Source: Xanthomonas arboricola (GTDB lineage Bacteria; Pseudomonadota; Gammaproteobacteria; Xanthomonadales; Xanthomonadaceae). From it: a stretch of DNA of 64,000 nucleotides. Made by a program: the position numbers and the translations under genes. Positions 11,911-20,297 of this stretch are shown piece after piece (position 1 is the stretch's first letter; every line of letters starts with the position of its first letter). The notes beneath the pieces are model-generated. The model worked only from the letters and a program-made list of their open reading frames with translations. It searched no databases and was not told the origin of the DNA. The stretch is taken from contig NZ_QREM01000008.1 of NCBI RefSeq assembly GCF_003353015.1, forward strand, positions 239,198 to 303,197, written 5' to 3'.

Positions 11911-13037
11911 ACCTCACCGCGACCGGCCTGGCGACAACCAGCAACGACGACGCGCCGGCCAAGCTGCTGATCGTCGACGACGTGCCGCAGAACCTGGTGG
12001 CGATGGAAGCGCTGCTGCAGCGCAACGGCATCCAGGTGCTGTGCGCCGCGTCCGGCGCGCAGGCGCTGGAGCTGTTACTCGAACACGATGTGGCACTGGC
12101 ATTGCTGGATGTGCACATGCCGGAAATGGACGGCTTTTCGCTGGCCGAGCTGATGCGCGGCTCGCAGCGCAGCCGGCATGTGCCGATCATCTTCCTGACC
12201 GCATCGCCGAACGATCCGATGCGTGCCTTCCAGGGCTACGAAACCGGCGCGGTGGATTTCCTGCACAAGCCGATCGAGCCGCACGTGATCCTGAGCAAGG
12301 TCAACGTGTTCATCGAGTTGTACCAGCAGCGGCGCCTGCTCAAGGCACGCAACGCCTCGCTGGAACGCGCGCTCACGCTCAACGAAACCATGATGGCCGT
12401 GCTCACCCACGACCTGCGCACGCCGCTGTCGGTGATCCTGCTGTGCGCCGACAAGCTCAGCCTGGATGTGGATGCCGATGGCACGGCCGCGCGCACGCTC
12501 GATCACCTGGAAAACAGCGCGCGGCGCATGGCGCGGATGGTCGAGCAGCTGCTGGATTTCTCGCGCCTGCGCAGCGACGGGCTGTCGATGCAGTTCGGCC
12601 CCTGCAACCTGGGCGAGGTCACCCATGGCGTGGTGCGCGAAGTGGCGCAGGCCAATCCGCACACGCCGATCGACCTGCGTACCGAAGGCGATCTGGACGG
12701 TGATGGCGATGGCGATCGCCTGGCCCAGGTGGTGTCCAATCTGGTCGGCAACGCAGTGCTGCATGGTGGCAGCCAGCCGGTGCGGGTGCACCTGGACGGA
12801 CGCCAACGCGACACGCTGCGGCTGTCGGTGCGCAACGTCGGGCGCATCCCCGACAGCCTGATGCCGCGCCTGTTCGAGCCGTTCAAGGCCAGCTTCCATG
12901 CCAGCCAGGGCCTGGGACTTGGCCTGTTCATCGCCGACCAGTTCGTCAAGGCGCACGGCGGCACGCTGCAGGCACGCAACGACGGCGATGAGGTGGTGTT
13001 CGAAGCCGTGCTGCGGCGACACAACCTGGCCGCGTAA
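11907..13037 (+). CDS. Receiver-histidine kinase (REC-HisKA-HATPase)
   Basis: A 376-residue protein with an N-terminal receiver (acidic pair at 24-25, acceptor Asp68 in ALLDVHMPEMDG, Lys121) and a C-terminal kinase (His168 in VLTHDLRTPLSV, N-box NLVGNAVLHGG, G2 box QGLGLGLFIADQ). The G1 box is degenerate (VRNVGRIPDS in place of DxGxG), so ATP handling may be altered. There is no sensor domain, so it probably relays phosphate from the upstream hybrid kinase. It is the last gene of the four-gene overlapping set. Confidence 0.9.
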   Translation: MNLTATGLATTSNDDAPAKLLIVDDVPQNLVAMEALLQRNGIQVLCAASGAQALELLLEHDVALALLDVHMPEMDGFSLAELMRGSQRSRHVPIIFLTASPNDPMRAFQGYETGAVDFLHKPIEPHVILSKVNVFIELYQQRRLLKARNASLERALTLNETMMAVLTHDLRTPLSVILLCADKLSLDVDADGTAARTLDHLENSARRMARMVEQLLDFSRLRSDGLSMQFGPCNLGEVTHGVVREVAQANPHTPIDLRTEGDLDGDGDGDRLAQVVSNLVGNAVLHGGSQPVRVHLDGRQRDTLRLSVRNVGRIPDSLMPRLFEPFKASFHASQGLGLGLFIADQFVKAHGGTLQARNDGDEVVFEAVLRRHNLAA

Positions 13038-13427
13038 TCCAGGCCAGGGCGGTCGTCGGGCAGCACGCCGGACAGTCGCCGCGACGGGCCCGGCAAGCGC
13101 CAGCCGTCCGGCCGGGGCCATGCGCTGCCAGCACGGCAGCCTGTCGCCATACCCGCATCTGCAGACACCGCAACCGGCCTGACGAGCTCATCGGCCCGGT
13201 GTCGGCTCCGTTGCGCGCCTGCGATCCGGCAACCTCGACCGGGCACGCCGCCGATGCGCATCGGCATGCGAGCGCGGCCAGTGCTTGCCGTCGCGATGCG
13301 CCGTATGCTCGTGAAACCTGCATGGGGCGACACGCGCCCAGCGCAGCGTTCCAACGTGTTCCGATCGCACCGATATCTGTTCGTCATCATCAGGTGCACG
13401 CCGTGCGCCATGTCTGCGGAGGTGGTT
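13038..13427. other. Intergenic region, 390 bases
   Basis: Between the receiver-kinase and the DUF1428 gene. No recognisable protein, RNA gene or repeat is seen. It presumably holds the promoter of the downstream gene, whose ribosome binding site GGAGG lies at 13417-13421. Confidence 0.5.
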
Positions 13428-13793
13428 ATGTCGTATGTGGATGGGTTTGCACTCGCGGTGCCCACGGCCAACAAGGCCGCGTTTCTGGAACATGCCCGCA
13501 CGGGCGATGCCATCATCATCGAGTACGGTGCGCTGCGCGTGGTGGAGTGCTGGGGCGATGACGTCCAGCATGGACAGCTGACCGACTTCCATCGCGCGGT
13601 CGATGCCTGCGACGATGAAATCGTGGTGTTTTCGTGGATCGAATGGCCGGACAAGGCCACCCGCGATGCGGGCATGCGCAAGATGTTGGACGACCCGCGC
13701 ATGGATCCGTCGGTGAACCCGATGCCATTCGATGGCAAGCGGCTGATCTACGGCGGCTTCGTTCCGATCCTGACCCTGGGGCAACCGGGCTGA
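13428..13793 (+). CDS. DUF1428 family protein
   Basis: A 121-residue protein matching the DUF1428 (YbaA-like) family: MSYVDGFALAVP start, VVECWGDDV, VVFSWIEWPDKATRD, and a C-terminal PFDGKRLIYGGF motif. Members are small dimeric alpha/beta-barrel proteins, and the biological role is unknown. GGAGG sits seven bases before the ATG at 13428, which decides against an in-frame ATG six codons upstream. Single gene. Confidence 0.9.
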   Translation: MSYVDGFALAVPTANKAAFLEHARTGDAIIIEYGALRVVECWGDDVQHGQLTDFHRAVDACDDEIVVFSWIEWPDKATRDAGMRKMLDDPRMDPSVNPMPFDGKRLIYGGFVPILTLGQPG

Positions 13794-13970
13794 GTAGCGC
13801 AGTCCGCGGCGGCGCGCATGGCCGTCGCGACGCTGCCGCACCCGGTGCGGCAGCGGTCGCCTCCGGCACCGGGTGCTGGGCGATGGCCGTTACACTGGCG
13901 GCATGCAGCCGCGTTCGCCGCCAGGATGGCGAGCGCGACGACTGCAGTGCCTGCCACCGGAGACCACCGC

Positions 13971-14417
13971 ATGACCGATGCACCGCTCCTGATCGCCTGC
14001 CCGAGCTGTGCCGCGATGAATCGTGTCGCAGCGGCACGTCTGCGCGATGCGCCCAACTGTGGCAGTTGCCACAGGCCCTTGTTCCCGAGCACGCCGGTGG
14101 CACTGTCGGCGGCCGACTTCGACACGCATGCGGTGCGCAGCGCATTGCCGTTGGTGGTGGATTTCTGGGCGCCGTGGTGTGGGCCGTGCCTGAGCATGGC
14201 GCCGCACTTTGCCGCAGCCGCGGCGATGCTCGAACCGCAGGTCCGGCTGGCGAAGGTCGATACCGATCTGCATCCGGCGCTGGGCACGCGCTTTGGCATC
14301 CGCAGCATCCCGACCTTGCTGGTCATCCGCGGCGGCAGTGAGCTGGGCCGTCACTCGGGCGCGGTAAGCAGCGCGCAGATCGTCAGTTGGGTGCAATCGG
14401 TGCTAGCCAACCGCTGA
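13971..14417 (+). CDS. trxC: Thioredoxin 2 with N-terminal zinc-binding segment
   Basis: A 148-residue TrxC-type thioredoxin that reduces protein disulfides in the cytosol. Two N-terminal pairs, CPSC and CGSC, form the zinc site that distinguishes TrxC from TrxA and makes it oxidation-responsive. The thioredoxin fold carries the active site FWAPWCGPC, and the cis-proline is in IRSIPTLLV. The start at MTDAPLL gives the family length; the open frame extends upstream through non-coding DNA. A strong inverted repeat follows the stop. Confidence 0.93.
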   Translation: MTDAPLLIACPSCAAMNRVAAARLRDAPNCGSCHRPLFPSTPVALSAADFDTHAVRSALPLVVDFWAPWCGPCLSMAPHFAAAAAMLEPQVRLAKVDTDLHPALGTRFGIRSIPTLLVIRGGSELGRHSGAVSSAQIVSWVQSVLANR

Positions 14418-14424
14418 TACAAAC

Positions 14425-14454
14425 GGCCCGCTGCGTTGATGCACGCAGCGGGCC
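14425..14454. terminator. Strong inverted repeat after trxC
   Basis: GGCCCGCTGCG and CGCAGCGGGCC form a perfect 11-base stem with an 8-base loop, starting 8 bases after the trxC stop. No T-run follows, so it is terminator-like by position and stability rather than classical. Confidence 0.55.
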
Positions 14455-14590
14455 TGGTGCCACGACACGCATCGCCGCGACGCAGGCGTGGCGATGCGGT
14501 CGATCGATCGCAACCGGTAGCGGCCGCTCAGGCCACTGTGCAGTCGCTCGCTGTTGTTCCAAAGGCGCTCAGAGCGACCAACACACCTGC

Positions 14591-14706
14591 TGCGCGGCCG
14601 TCAGGCGGGCGCGCCCGGCGCTCGGAACCGGCATGGACCACGCGTCCACGGCGATTCCTCCACGCCGTCCGCATCCACCTGACGACCGTCCGCTACGTGG
14701 TGTCAG
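14591..14706 (-). repeat. Element A, RNA-like repeat next to the TonB receptor 3' end
   Basis: About 115 bases that align with element B (17150-17249) in the same orientation. Conserved blocks on the plus strand are GCTCGGAAC (14620), TCCTCC with GCCGTCCGC (14656-14672) and TACGTGGTGTC (14694). Between the first two blocks is a hairpin TGGAC/GTCCA whose sequence differs from the GTGTA/TACAC hairpin at the same place in B, i.e. the pairs change but pairing is kept. The minus-strand orientation is chosen because B would then lie in the receptor 5' leader; the true strand is unknown. Confidence 0.6.
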
Positions 14707-14712
14707 CCGCGG

Positions 14713-17082
14713 TTATTGCCAGTTGACGTTGACCGACACACCCACGATACGCGGTTCGTTGTACACCGCCGCCATGTAGTTTTCGATCACGCCCTTGACG
14801 TTCTTCTCGTTGGTGATGTTGCGCGCAAACGCCGCCACTTCCCATGCCCCATAGCCGCCGGTGTAACCGAGCTTGAGGCCGCCTTCAACGTTGCCGTTGG
14901 CACGGAACTCGGTGGAGTCGTACAGCACGAAGCTGGTTTCGCCCTGCTTGTTCCAGTCGGTGGAGACGAAGAAGGCGCCATCGGTGCCCACCGGAATGTC
15001 GTAGCGCGCCGCCAGGTTGAGGTTGTACTTGGGCGCGTTGGGCAACGGGTTGCCGTCGATCTGCGCAAAGGTGTTGGCACCGACGCGGATGGTCGGGTCG
15101 TTGACCGTGCACACCACCACGCCATTGAGCGCGCAGGCCTGCGCGTAGACGCGATCGTCGTGGATTTCGCTATGCAGCAGGCTCAGGCCGGCGGTCAGCG
15201 ACAGGTTGGAGATCGGGCGCCAGTCCAGATCCGCTTCCAGACCGTAGGCCTTGGCCTTGTCGGCATTGAACAGCACGCCGTTGCCGTCCGAATCGTTGCC
15301 GTTGAGCTGGATGTCGTCCACCGTGTAGGTGAAGCCGCTGACATTCAGACGCAGGCGATTGTCGAACAGGCTGCTCTTGATGCCGGCTTCCCAGGACAGG
15401 ATGGTTTCCGAATCGGCAGTGGTGAAATCCGAATTGAACACCGCGCTGCGGCCCTGGATGGTCGGGCCGCGGAAGCCGCGTGCCACGCGCGCGTAGACGC
15501 TCAGCTCCGGATTGATTTCATACATCGCGCTGAGGTCCCAGCTGGGCTGGGTGTCGGACATGCGCACATCGCGACGGCCGCGATAGGTCACCGCGCCCGC
15601 GGCGGTATCGGCGGTCTTGAGCAGGCGGGTTTCCTTGGTGTCCCTGGTCTGGCGGATACCGGCGGTCAAGGTGAGCGTATCGGTGGCCTTGTAGCTGAGC
15701 TGCCCGAAGCCGGCCCAGGAGGTGTTGGTGTTGCGCAGGCGCACCCAGTTGTTCGGGTTGCGCGCGGCGGTGCGCAGGAAATATGCACGCTGGTAGAAAT
15801 CGGTGGTGTCGCGCCCGTCGAAGTAGAACGCACCGACCTGCCACTGCAATGCGTCGTCGCCTTCGCTGGCCAGACGCAGTTCCTGGGTGTACTGGTCCAG
15901 GTCGCGGATCTGCCCCATCGACTGGCCGAAGCCGTTCGGCACGCCGTTGACCGGGTAGTTGGCCGCCGCACCGCCATCGGTGTCGCCACGGCTGTAGCCG
16001 GAGGTGGTTTCGTAGGCGGTGATGGAGGTCAGCGCCACGCCGCCGAAGTCGTAGATCGCCTTGATCGAGCCGCCGTCGGTCTTGTAGGCCTGCGGGTTGT
16101 CATTGGCTTCGTCGTAGGCCACGCGATCGCGCGGCACGTCGACCTTGTCGCTGCCGCGCGTCACTGCGTTGCGCAGGAACAACGTGGAGGTGCCGTCGTA
16201 GTCGCGCGTATGCAGCGAGCCCAGCAGCGAGAATGCGTCGTTGGGCTTGAGCAGCAGCTGCAGGCGCGCATTGCGATCGCTGTAGCCGCCCATCGCGTCC
16301 TCGCGCGGCGTGCGCGTGCCGTCGGCACTGCTGCCGGCAAAGGTGTTGTCCACCCAATCGTCGCGGTGTTGGTACAAGGCAGAGACGCGGAAGGACAGCA
16401 CGTCGTTGATCGGGCCACCGAAGCCGCCATCCAGCGACAACGTGTTGTAGCTGCCGTAGCTGGCATCGACGCGGCCGGTATAGGTCTCGCTGGGCTTGAC
16501 CGTGTCGAACTTGACGATGCCGGCGGTGGTGTTGCGGCCGAACAAGGTGCCCTGCGGGCCGCGCAGCACCTCGACCTGGTCCACGTCGTAGACCGGGTTG
16601 GACTTGAGCACCACGTGTTCCAGTACCACGTCGTCCTGGATGATGGACACCGGCTGCGAGGCGCCGAGATAGAAATCGATGTTGCCCAGGCCACGGATAT
16701 AGAAGCGCGGGAAGATGCGCCCGGTGGTGGTCTCGGCGTAGAAGCCCGGCACGCGGCCGGACAGCGCCAGCAGCGTGTCGTCGCCACCGGCGGTGAACTC
16801 GCGCATTGCTGCGCCCTGCACCACGCCCACCGACACCGGCACCTCCTGCAGGTTCTGCTCGCGGTGCTCGGCAGTGACGGTGACCGCATCCAGCGCGGTC
16901 GGGCTGCCCTCGCCCTGGCGCGTCGGCACCTGCTGCGCAGCGGCCGCTGCCGCCAGCGAGGCAAGCAGCAGGCCGGCGCAGGCACGCGCCAGCGGCGTGC
17001 GCTGCAATGCCACGCGACGGCCTGCAGGGGCGTGTGTGGCGGCGGGCGTCAGCGACGCGGAGACAGACGAAGACAACGACAT
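14713..17082 (-). CDS. TonB-dependent outer-membrane receptor
   Basis: A 789-residue outer-membrane active transporter. A signal peptide ends near residue 38 (ASLAAAAAAQ), followed by a TonB-box-like segment ALDAVTVTA, the plug domain (about 50-165, with FYIRGLGNIDF and VEVLRGPQGTLFGRNTTAG) and a 22-strand beta-barrel ending in the aromatic-rich VNVNWQ. The start at MSLSSS was chosen as the head of the signal peptide. The plug and barrel resemble xenobiotic/plant-compound receptors numerous in Xanthomonas; the substrate cannot be read from sequence. It stands alone, flanked by elements A and B. Confidence 0.93.
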   Translation of the reverse strand: MSLSSSVSASLTPAATHAPAGRRVALQRTPLARACAGLLLASLAAAAAAQQVPTRQGEGSPTALDAVTVTAEHREQNLQEVPVSVGVVQGAAMREFTAGGDDTLLALSGRVPGFYAETTTGRIFPRFYIRGLGNIDFYLGASQPVSIIQDDVVLEHVVLKSNPVYDVDQVEVLRGPQGTLFGRNTTAGIVKFDTVKPSETYTGRVDASYGSYNTLSLDGGFGGPINDVLSFRVSALYQHRDDWVDNTFAGSSADGTRTPREDAMGGYSDRNARLQLLLKPNDAFSLLGSLHTRDYDGTSTLFLRNAVTRGSDKVDVPRDRVAYDEANDNPQAYKTDGGSIKAIYDFGGVALTSITAYETTSGYSRGDTDGGAAANYPVNGVPNGFGQSMGQIRDLDQYTQELRLASEGDDALQWQVGAFYFDGRDTTDFYQRAYFLRTAARNPNNWVRLRNTNTSWAGFGQLSYKATDTLTLTAGIRQTRDTKETRLLKTADTAAGAVTYRGRRDVRMSDTQPSWDLSAMYEINPELSVYARVARGFRGPTIQGRSAVFNSDFTTADSETILSWEAGIKSSLFDNRLRLNVSGFTYTVDDIQLNGNDSDGNGVLFNADKAKAYGLEADLDWRPISNLSLTAGLSLLHSEIHDDRVYAQACALNGVVVCTVNDPTIRVGANTFAQIDGNPLPNAPKYNLNLAARYDIPVGTDGAFFVSTDWNKQGETSFVLYDSTEFRANGNVEGGLKLGYTGGYGAWEVAAFARNITNEKNVKGVIENYMAAVYNEPRIVGVSVNVNWQ

Positions 17083-17473
17083 GCGGGATGATCCTTGGGT
17101 AGGTGACGCGAGGGGTGAGACAGGGGCGAGCGTGGCGATCGACCTGACTGCGCGGCGATCAGGCGCGCGCGGCCGGTGCTCGGAACGGGTGTAGCGCGCG
17201 TACACGCCGGCTCCTCCCCGCCGTCCGCGCCGCTCGCCACGTGGTGTCGGCCACTCCAGCGTCCGTCGGCACCGGGCATGCCGGCCGACGGCGCGGGGTG
17301 GCGCCGCGCGCACGATATGTCAGCAATGTTGCAGCTCTATGGCAAGCGTGCCGCCACGCACATGGCGGCCGCATCCGCGGTGGCGCTTTCGACGCATGCG
17401 GCGTCGCCAAGCCATCGCCATCGGCGCGCGGCAGGCCGCCACCGCTGGCCGACCCTGCGCGCGCAACCACGCG
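17083..17473. other. Leader and promoter region of the TonB receptor, 391 bases
   Basis: Contains element B (17150-17249), 68-167 bases upstream of the receptor start on the minus strand. The rest is very GC-rich with no recognisable gene. The stressosome operon ends at 17474 facing this gap. Confidence 0.5.
17150..17249 (-). repeat. Element B, RNA-like repeat in the TonB receptor leader
   Basis: Homologous to element A. Conserved blocks (plus strand) are GCTCGGAAC at 17178, CTCCTCCCCGCCGTCCGC at 17211-17228 and CACGTGGTGTC at 17239. The hairpin GTGTA (17189-17193)/TACAC (17201-17205) replaces the TGGAC/GTCCA pair of A. On the minus strand an outer helix GGAGC...GTTCC can form around it, matching GGAATC...GGTTCC in A. 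It may be a cis-regulatory RNA of the receptor or a mobile palindromic element. Confidence 0.6.
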
Positions 17474-19438
17474 TCAGGCGCGGGCGACCAGCACGCTGCT
17501 GTCAAGCATCTGCCCGACCATGTTCAACAGATCGTTGAGGCTGAAGGGCTTGGGCAGCAGCGCCATGCCGTCGGCCAGGAATTCCTGGCGGGTGGCGGCG
17601 TTTTCGGCGTAGCCGGTGATGAACAGGATCGGCAGGCCGGGGCGCAGCGCGCGCGCCACGTCGGCCATGTCGCGCCCGTTCATGCCGGGCAGGCCGACGT
17701 CGGACACCACCAGGTCGATCTCCACGCCGGCCCGCAACTGGGCCAGCGCGCCGTTGGCGTCTTCGGCTTCGACCACGTGGTAGCCGGCATCGCTGAGCAC
17801 CTCGCTCACCATGATGCGTACCACGTCGGTATCGTCCACCAGCAGGATGCGCTCGCTGCGTACACGCGGCGAATTCGGTGCCGGTGCCGGCGGCACGGCG
17901 CTGGCAGTGAGCCCGCGCGGCAGCAGCAAGGCCACCGTGGTCCCGCGCCCCACTGCGCTGGCGATGCGCGCGGTGCCGCCGGACTGGCGCGCAAAGCCGT
18001 AGGTCATCGACAAGCCCAGGCCGGTGCCCTCGCCGATCGGCTTGGTGGTGAAGAACGGCTCGAAGACCTGATTGAGGATGGCCGGCTCGATGCCGCTGCC
18101 GTTGTCGATGACGTTCACCGCCACGTAGTCGCCATCGTCCAGTTCCGGGTCGCCGTGCGCGGTATGGGCCACGCTCTGGATGCGGATGGTGCCCCTGCCC
18201 TTCAACGCGTCGCGCGCATTGATCACCAGGTTGAGCACCACGTTTTCGAGCTGGTTGGCATCAGCCACCGCCACCAGCGGCGTGTCCGCCAGGTCCAGCT
18301 CCAGCACGATGTTCTCGCCGATCGAGCGGCGCAGCATGTCTTCCAGCGAGCGTACGCGCGCGTTGATGTCGAAGGCCTGCGCATCCAGCGACTGCTTGCG
18401 TGCGAAGGCAAGCATGCGCTGGGTCAGCGCGGCGGCGCGATGCGCCGAGCCGGTGGCGATCTCGGCCAGCCGCGGCACGCGCTCGATGCGATTGGACTCG
18501 ACCGCCAGCTGGATCATGTCCAGGCCGGAAATGATGCTGGTCAGCAGGTTGTTGAAGTCGTGCGCGATGCCGCCGGTGAGCTTGCCCAGCGCTTCCATCT
18601 TCTGCGCCTGCAGCAGCTGGATCTCGGTGCGCTGGCGCTCGGCGATCTGGTGGGCCAGTTCGGTGGTGGCGGTATCCAGTTCCTGGCGCTGCTCGCGCTC
18701 GCGCAGGCGCTGCTCGGTGACATCCTCGACCAGCAGCAGGCCCAGGTCCGGCTCGCGATACGGCGACACGCGCCACTCGGTTTCGCATACCTTGCCCTCG
18801 CGCAGGATCGACAAGGCGCCGCTCCAGCGCTCGCGCCGCGCCAGCGCGTCGGTCAGCGCCTGCACGGTGGCGGCCTGGTCCACGCCGGGCACGGCAAGCG
18901 CCTGGCCAGGCGTGGCGGCGCCGATCAGGCGCTGGAACGCGGCATTGGCGTCATGCGCGCGCAGCCCGGCATCGACCACCGCGATCGGCGCACTGATGTG
19001 CTCGAAGATCTCGCGGAAGCGGGCCTCGCTGATGCGCAGGGCCTCCTCGGCCTGGCGCGCGCGCAGCAGGGTGCGCAAGGTGGCGACCAGCACGCTGGGG
19101 TCGACCGGGTGAATCAGGTAGGCGTCGGCGCCGGCTTCCAGGCCGGTGATCATGTCGCCGGTGGCGATCGAGGCCGCCGACACGTGCACCACCGGCAGCA
19201 ACGCAGTGCGCGGCTCGGCGCGTAGCGTGCGCACGATGTCGAAGCCGCTCATGTCCGGCAGATTGACGTCCAGCACCACCGCGGAAAACGCCTGCTCGGC
19301 CAGCCTGGCCAGGCCGTCGGTGCCGGTGCCCGCTTCCTCGACCACGAACTGATGATGTTCGAGCACGCGCCGCACCGAATAACGCGTCACCGCGTTGTCG
19401 TCCACGACCAGAATGTGAGGCTTACTGCCCAAGTGCAT
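17474..19438 (-). CDS. Hybrid sensor kinase REC-PAS-HisKA-HATPase-REC
   Basis: A 654-residue soluble hybrid kinase ending the stressosome-type operon. The first receiver carries Asp57 (VVLDVNLPDMSG), then a PAS domain (about 140-250), His293 in GGIAHDFNNLLTSI, ATPase boxes (VINARDAL, DNGSGI, GEGTGLGLSMTYG) and a terminal receiver with Asp580 (VVSDVGLPGMNG). The ATG at 19438 overlaps the preceding kinase by 17 bases. The paired receivers suggest it receives phosphate from the upstream kinase and passes it to an unseen output. No DNA-binding or cyclic-di-GMP domain is present. Confidence 0.92.
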   Translation of the reverse strand: MHLGSKPHILVVDDNAVTRYSVRRVLEHHQFVVEEAGTGTDGLARLAEQAFSAVVLDVNLPDMSGFDIVRTLRAEPRTALLPVVHVSAASIATGDMITGLEAGADAYLIHPVDPSVLVATLRTLLRARQAEEALRISEARFREIFEHISAPIAVVDAGLRAHDANAAFQRLIGAATPGQALAVPGVDQAATVQALTDALARRERWSGALSILREGKVCETEWRVSPYREPDLGLLLVEDVTEQRLREREQRQELDTATTELAHQIAERQRTEIQLLQAQKMEALGKLTGGIAHDFNNLLTSIISGLDMIQLAVESNRIERVPRLAEIATGSAHRAAALTQRMLAFARKQSLDAQAFDINARVRSLEDMLRRSIGENIVLELDLADTPLVAVADANQLENVVLNLVINARDALKGRGTIRIQSVAHTAHGDPELDDGDYVAVNVIDNGSGIEPAILNQVFEPFFTTKPIGEGTGLGLSMTYGFARQSGGTARIASAVGRGTTVALLLPRGLTASAVPPAPAPNSPRVRSERILLVDDTDVVRIMVSEVLSDAGYHVVEAEDANGALAQLRAGVEIDLVVSDVGLPGMNGRDMADVARALRPGLPILFITGYAENAATRQEFLADGMALLPKPFSLNDLLNMVGQMLDSSVLVARA

Positions 19439-20297
19439 CCTCCGCCGCCAGCGTGACCGGCAGCACCACGAAAAATTCCGAGCCCTGCCCGACCACGCTG
19501 TTGATGCCCACCCTGCCGCCCAGCAACTCGGCGAAACGCTTGCAGATCGACAGCCCCAGGCCGGTGCCGGTGAGGCGTTTCTGCAACGGCGAATCCACCT
19601 GTACAAAATCCTCGAACAAGGCGTCGTGAAGCTCTGCCGGAATACCGATGCCGGTGTCCTGCACGCCGAAGCGCACATGGCTCTCGCCTTCCAGCTGCGC
19701 GAACACGCGCACATGGCCTTGCGGGGTGAACTTGAGCGCGTTGGAAATGAAGTTGCGCAGGATCTGCGCCAGCTTCTTGTCGTCGGTATAGAGCATCGGC
19801 AGCACCGGCGGATCCTCGAAGATCAAGGTGGTGCCGCTGACATCGGTGAGCGGGCGGAACATGCCGCGCAAAGCCGCAAACAGGTCCATCAGGTCGAACC
19901 AGCCCGGCGAGATGGTGATGCGCCCGGCTTCGATCTTGGCCAGGTCCAGCAGGTCGTCGACCATCTCGGTGAGCTCGCGCGCCGAGGCGCTGACAAAGCG
20001 CACCTGCTTGGACTGCTCGGCCGTGAGCGGCCCGTCCATGCCGTCCTCGAGCAGCCGCGTGATGCTCAGGATCGAACTGAGCGGGGTGCGGAACTCATGG
20101 CTCATGTACGACAGGAACCGGCTCTTGAGCTCGGATACATCGCGCAGCTGCTCGGCCTGTTGATCGAGCTCGGCATACAGCGCCAGCACGCCCTGGTTGG
20201 TTTCTTCCAGCTCTTCGCGCAGGGCCTGGTTCTGCTGCCGCAGCGCGTCGAGTTCGGCCAGCGGATCGATGGGCGATGTCGCCCCGGAAGCATTCAT
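19422..20297 (-). CDS. Histidine kinase with N-terminal coiled coil
   Basis: A 291-residue soluble kinase. Residues 14-55 form a coiled coil; His67 lies in YMSHEFRTPLSSI; ATPase boxes are NFISNALKF, DTGIGI and LTGTGLGLSICKR. There is no sensor domain, so its input is likely protein contact with the stressosome switch proteins, replacing the sigma-B output of Bacillus. It overlaps the upstream ATPase-phosphatase gene by ATGA and the downstream hybrid kinase by 17 bases. Confidence 0.9.
   Translation of the reverse strand: MNASGATSPIDPLAELDALRQQNQALREELEETNQGVLALYAELDQQAEQLRDVSELKSRFLSYMSHEFRTPLSSILSITRLLEDGMDGPLTAEQSKQVRFVSASARELTEMVDDLLDLAKIEAGRITISPGWFDLMDLFAALRGMFRPLTDVSGTTLIFEDPPVLPMLYTDDKKLAQILRNFISNALKFTPQGHVRVFAQLEGESHVRFGVQDTGIGIPAELHDALFEDFVQVDSPLQKRLTGTGLGLSICKRFAELLGGRVGINSVVGQGSEFFVVLPVTLAAEDALGQ

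Noticed and set aside
14591-17249. Elements A and B as integron attC sites or transposon ends
   Set aside because: They lack the attC core-site pattern, are direct rather than inverted, and no recombinase or transposase lies between or beside them.
17083-17300. Cobalamin riboswitch before the TonB receptor
   Set aside because: The leader lacks the GCCACTG B12-box and the other conserved cobalamin-aptamer blocks.
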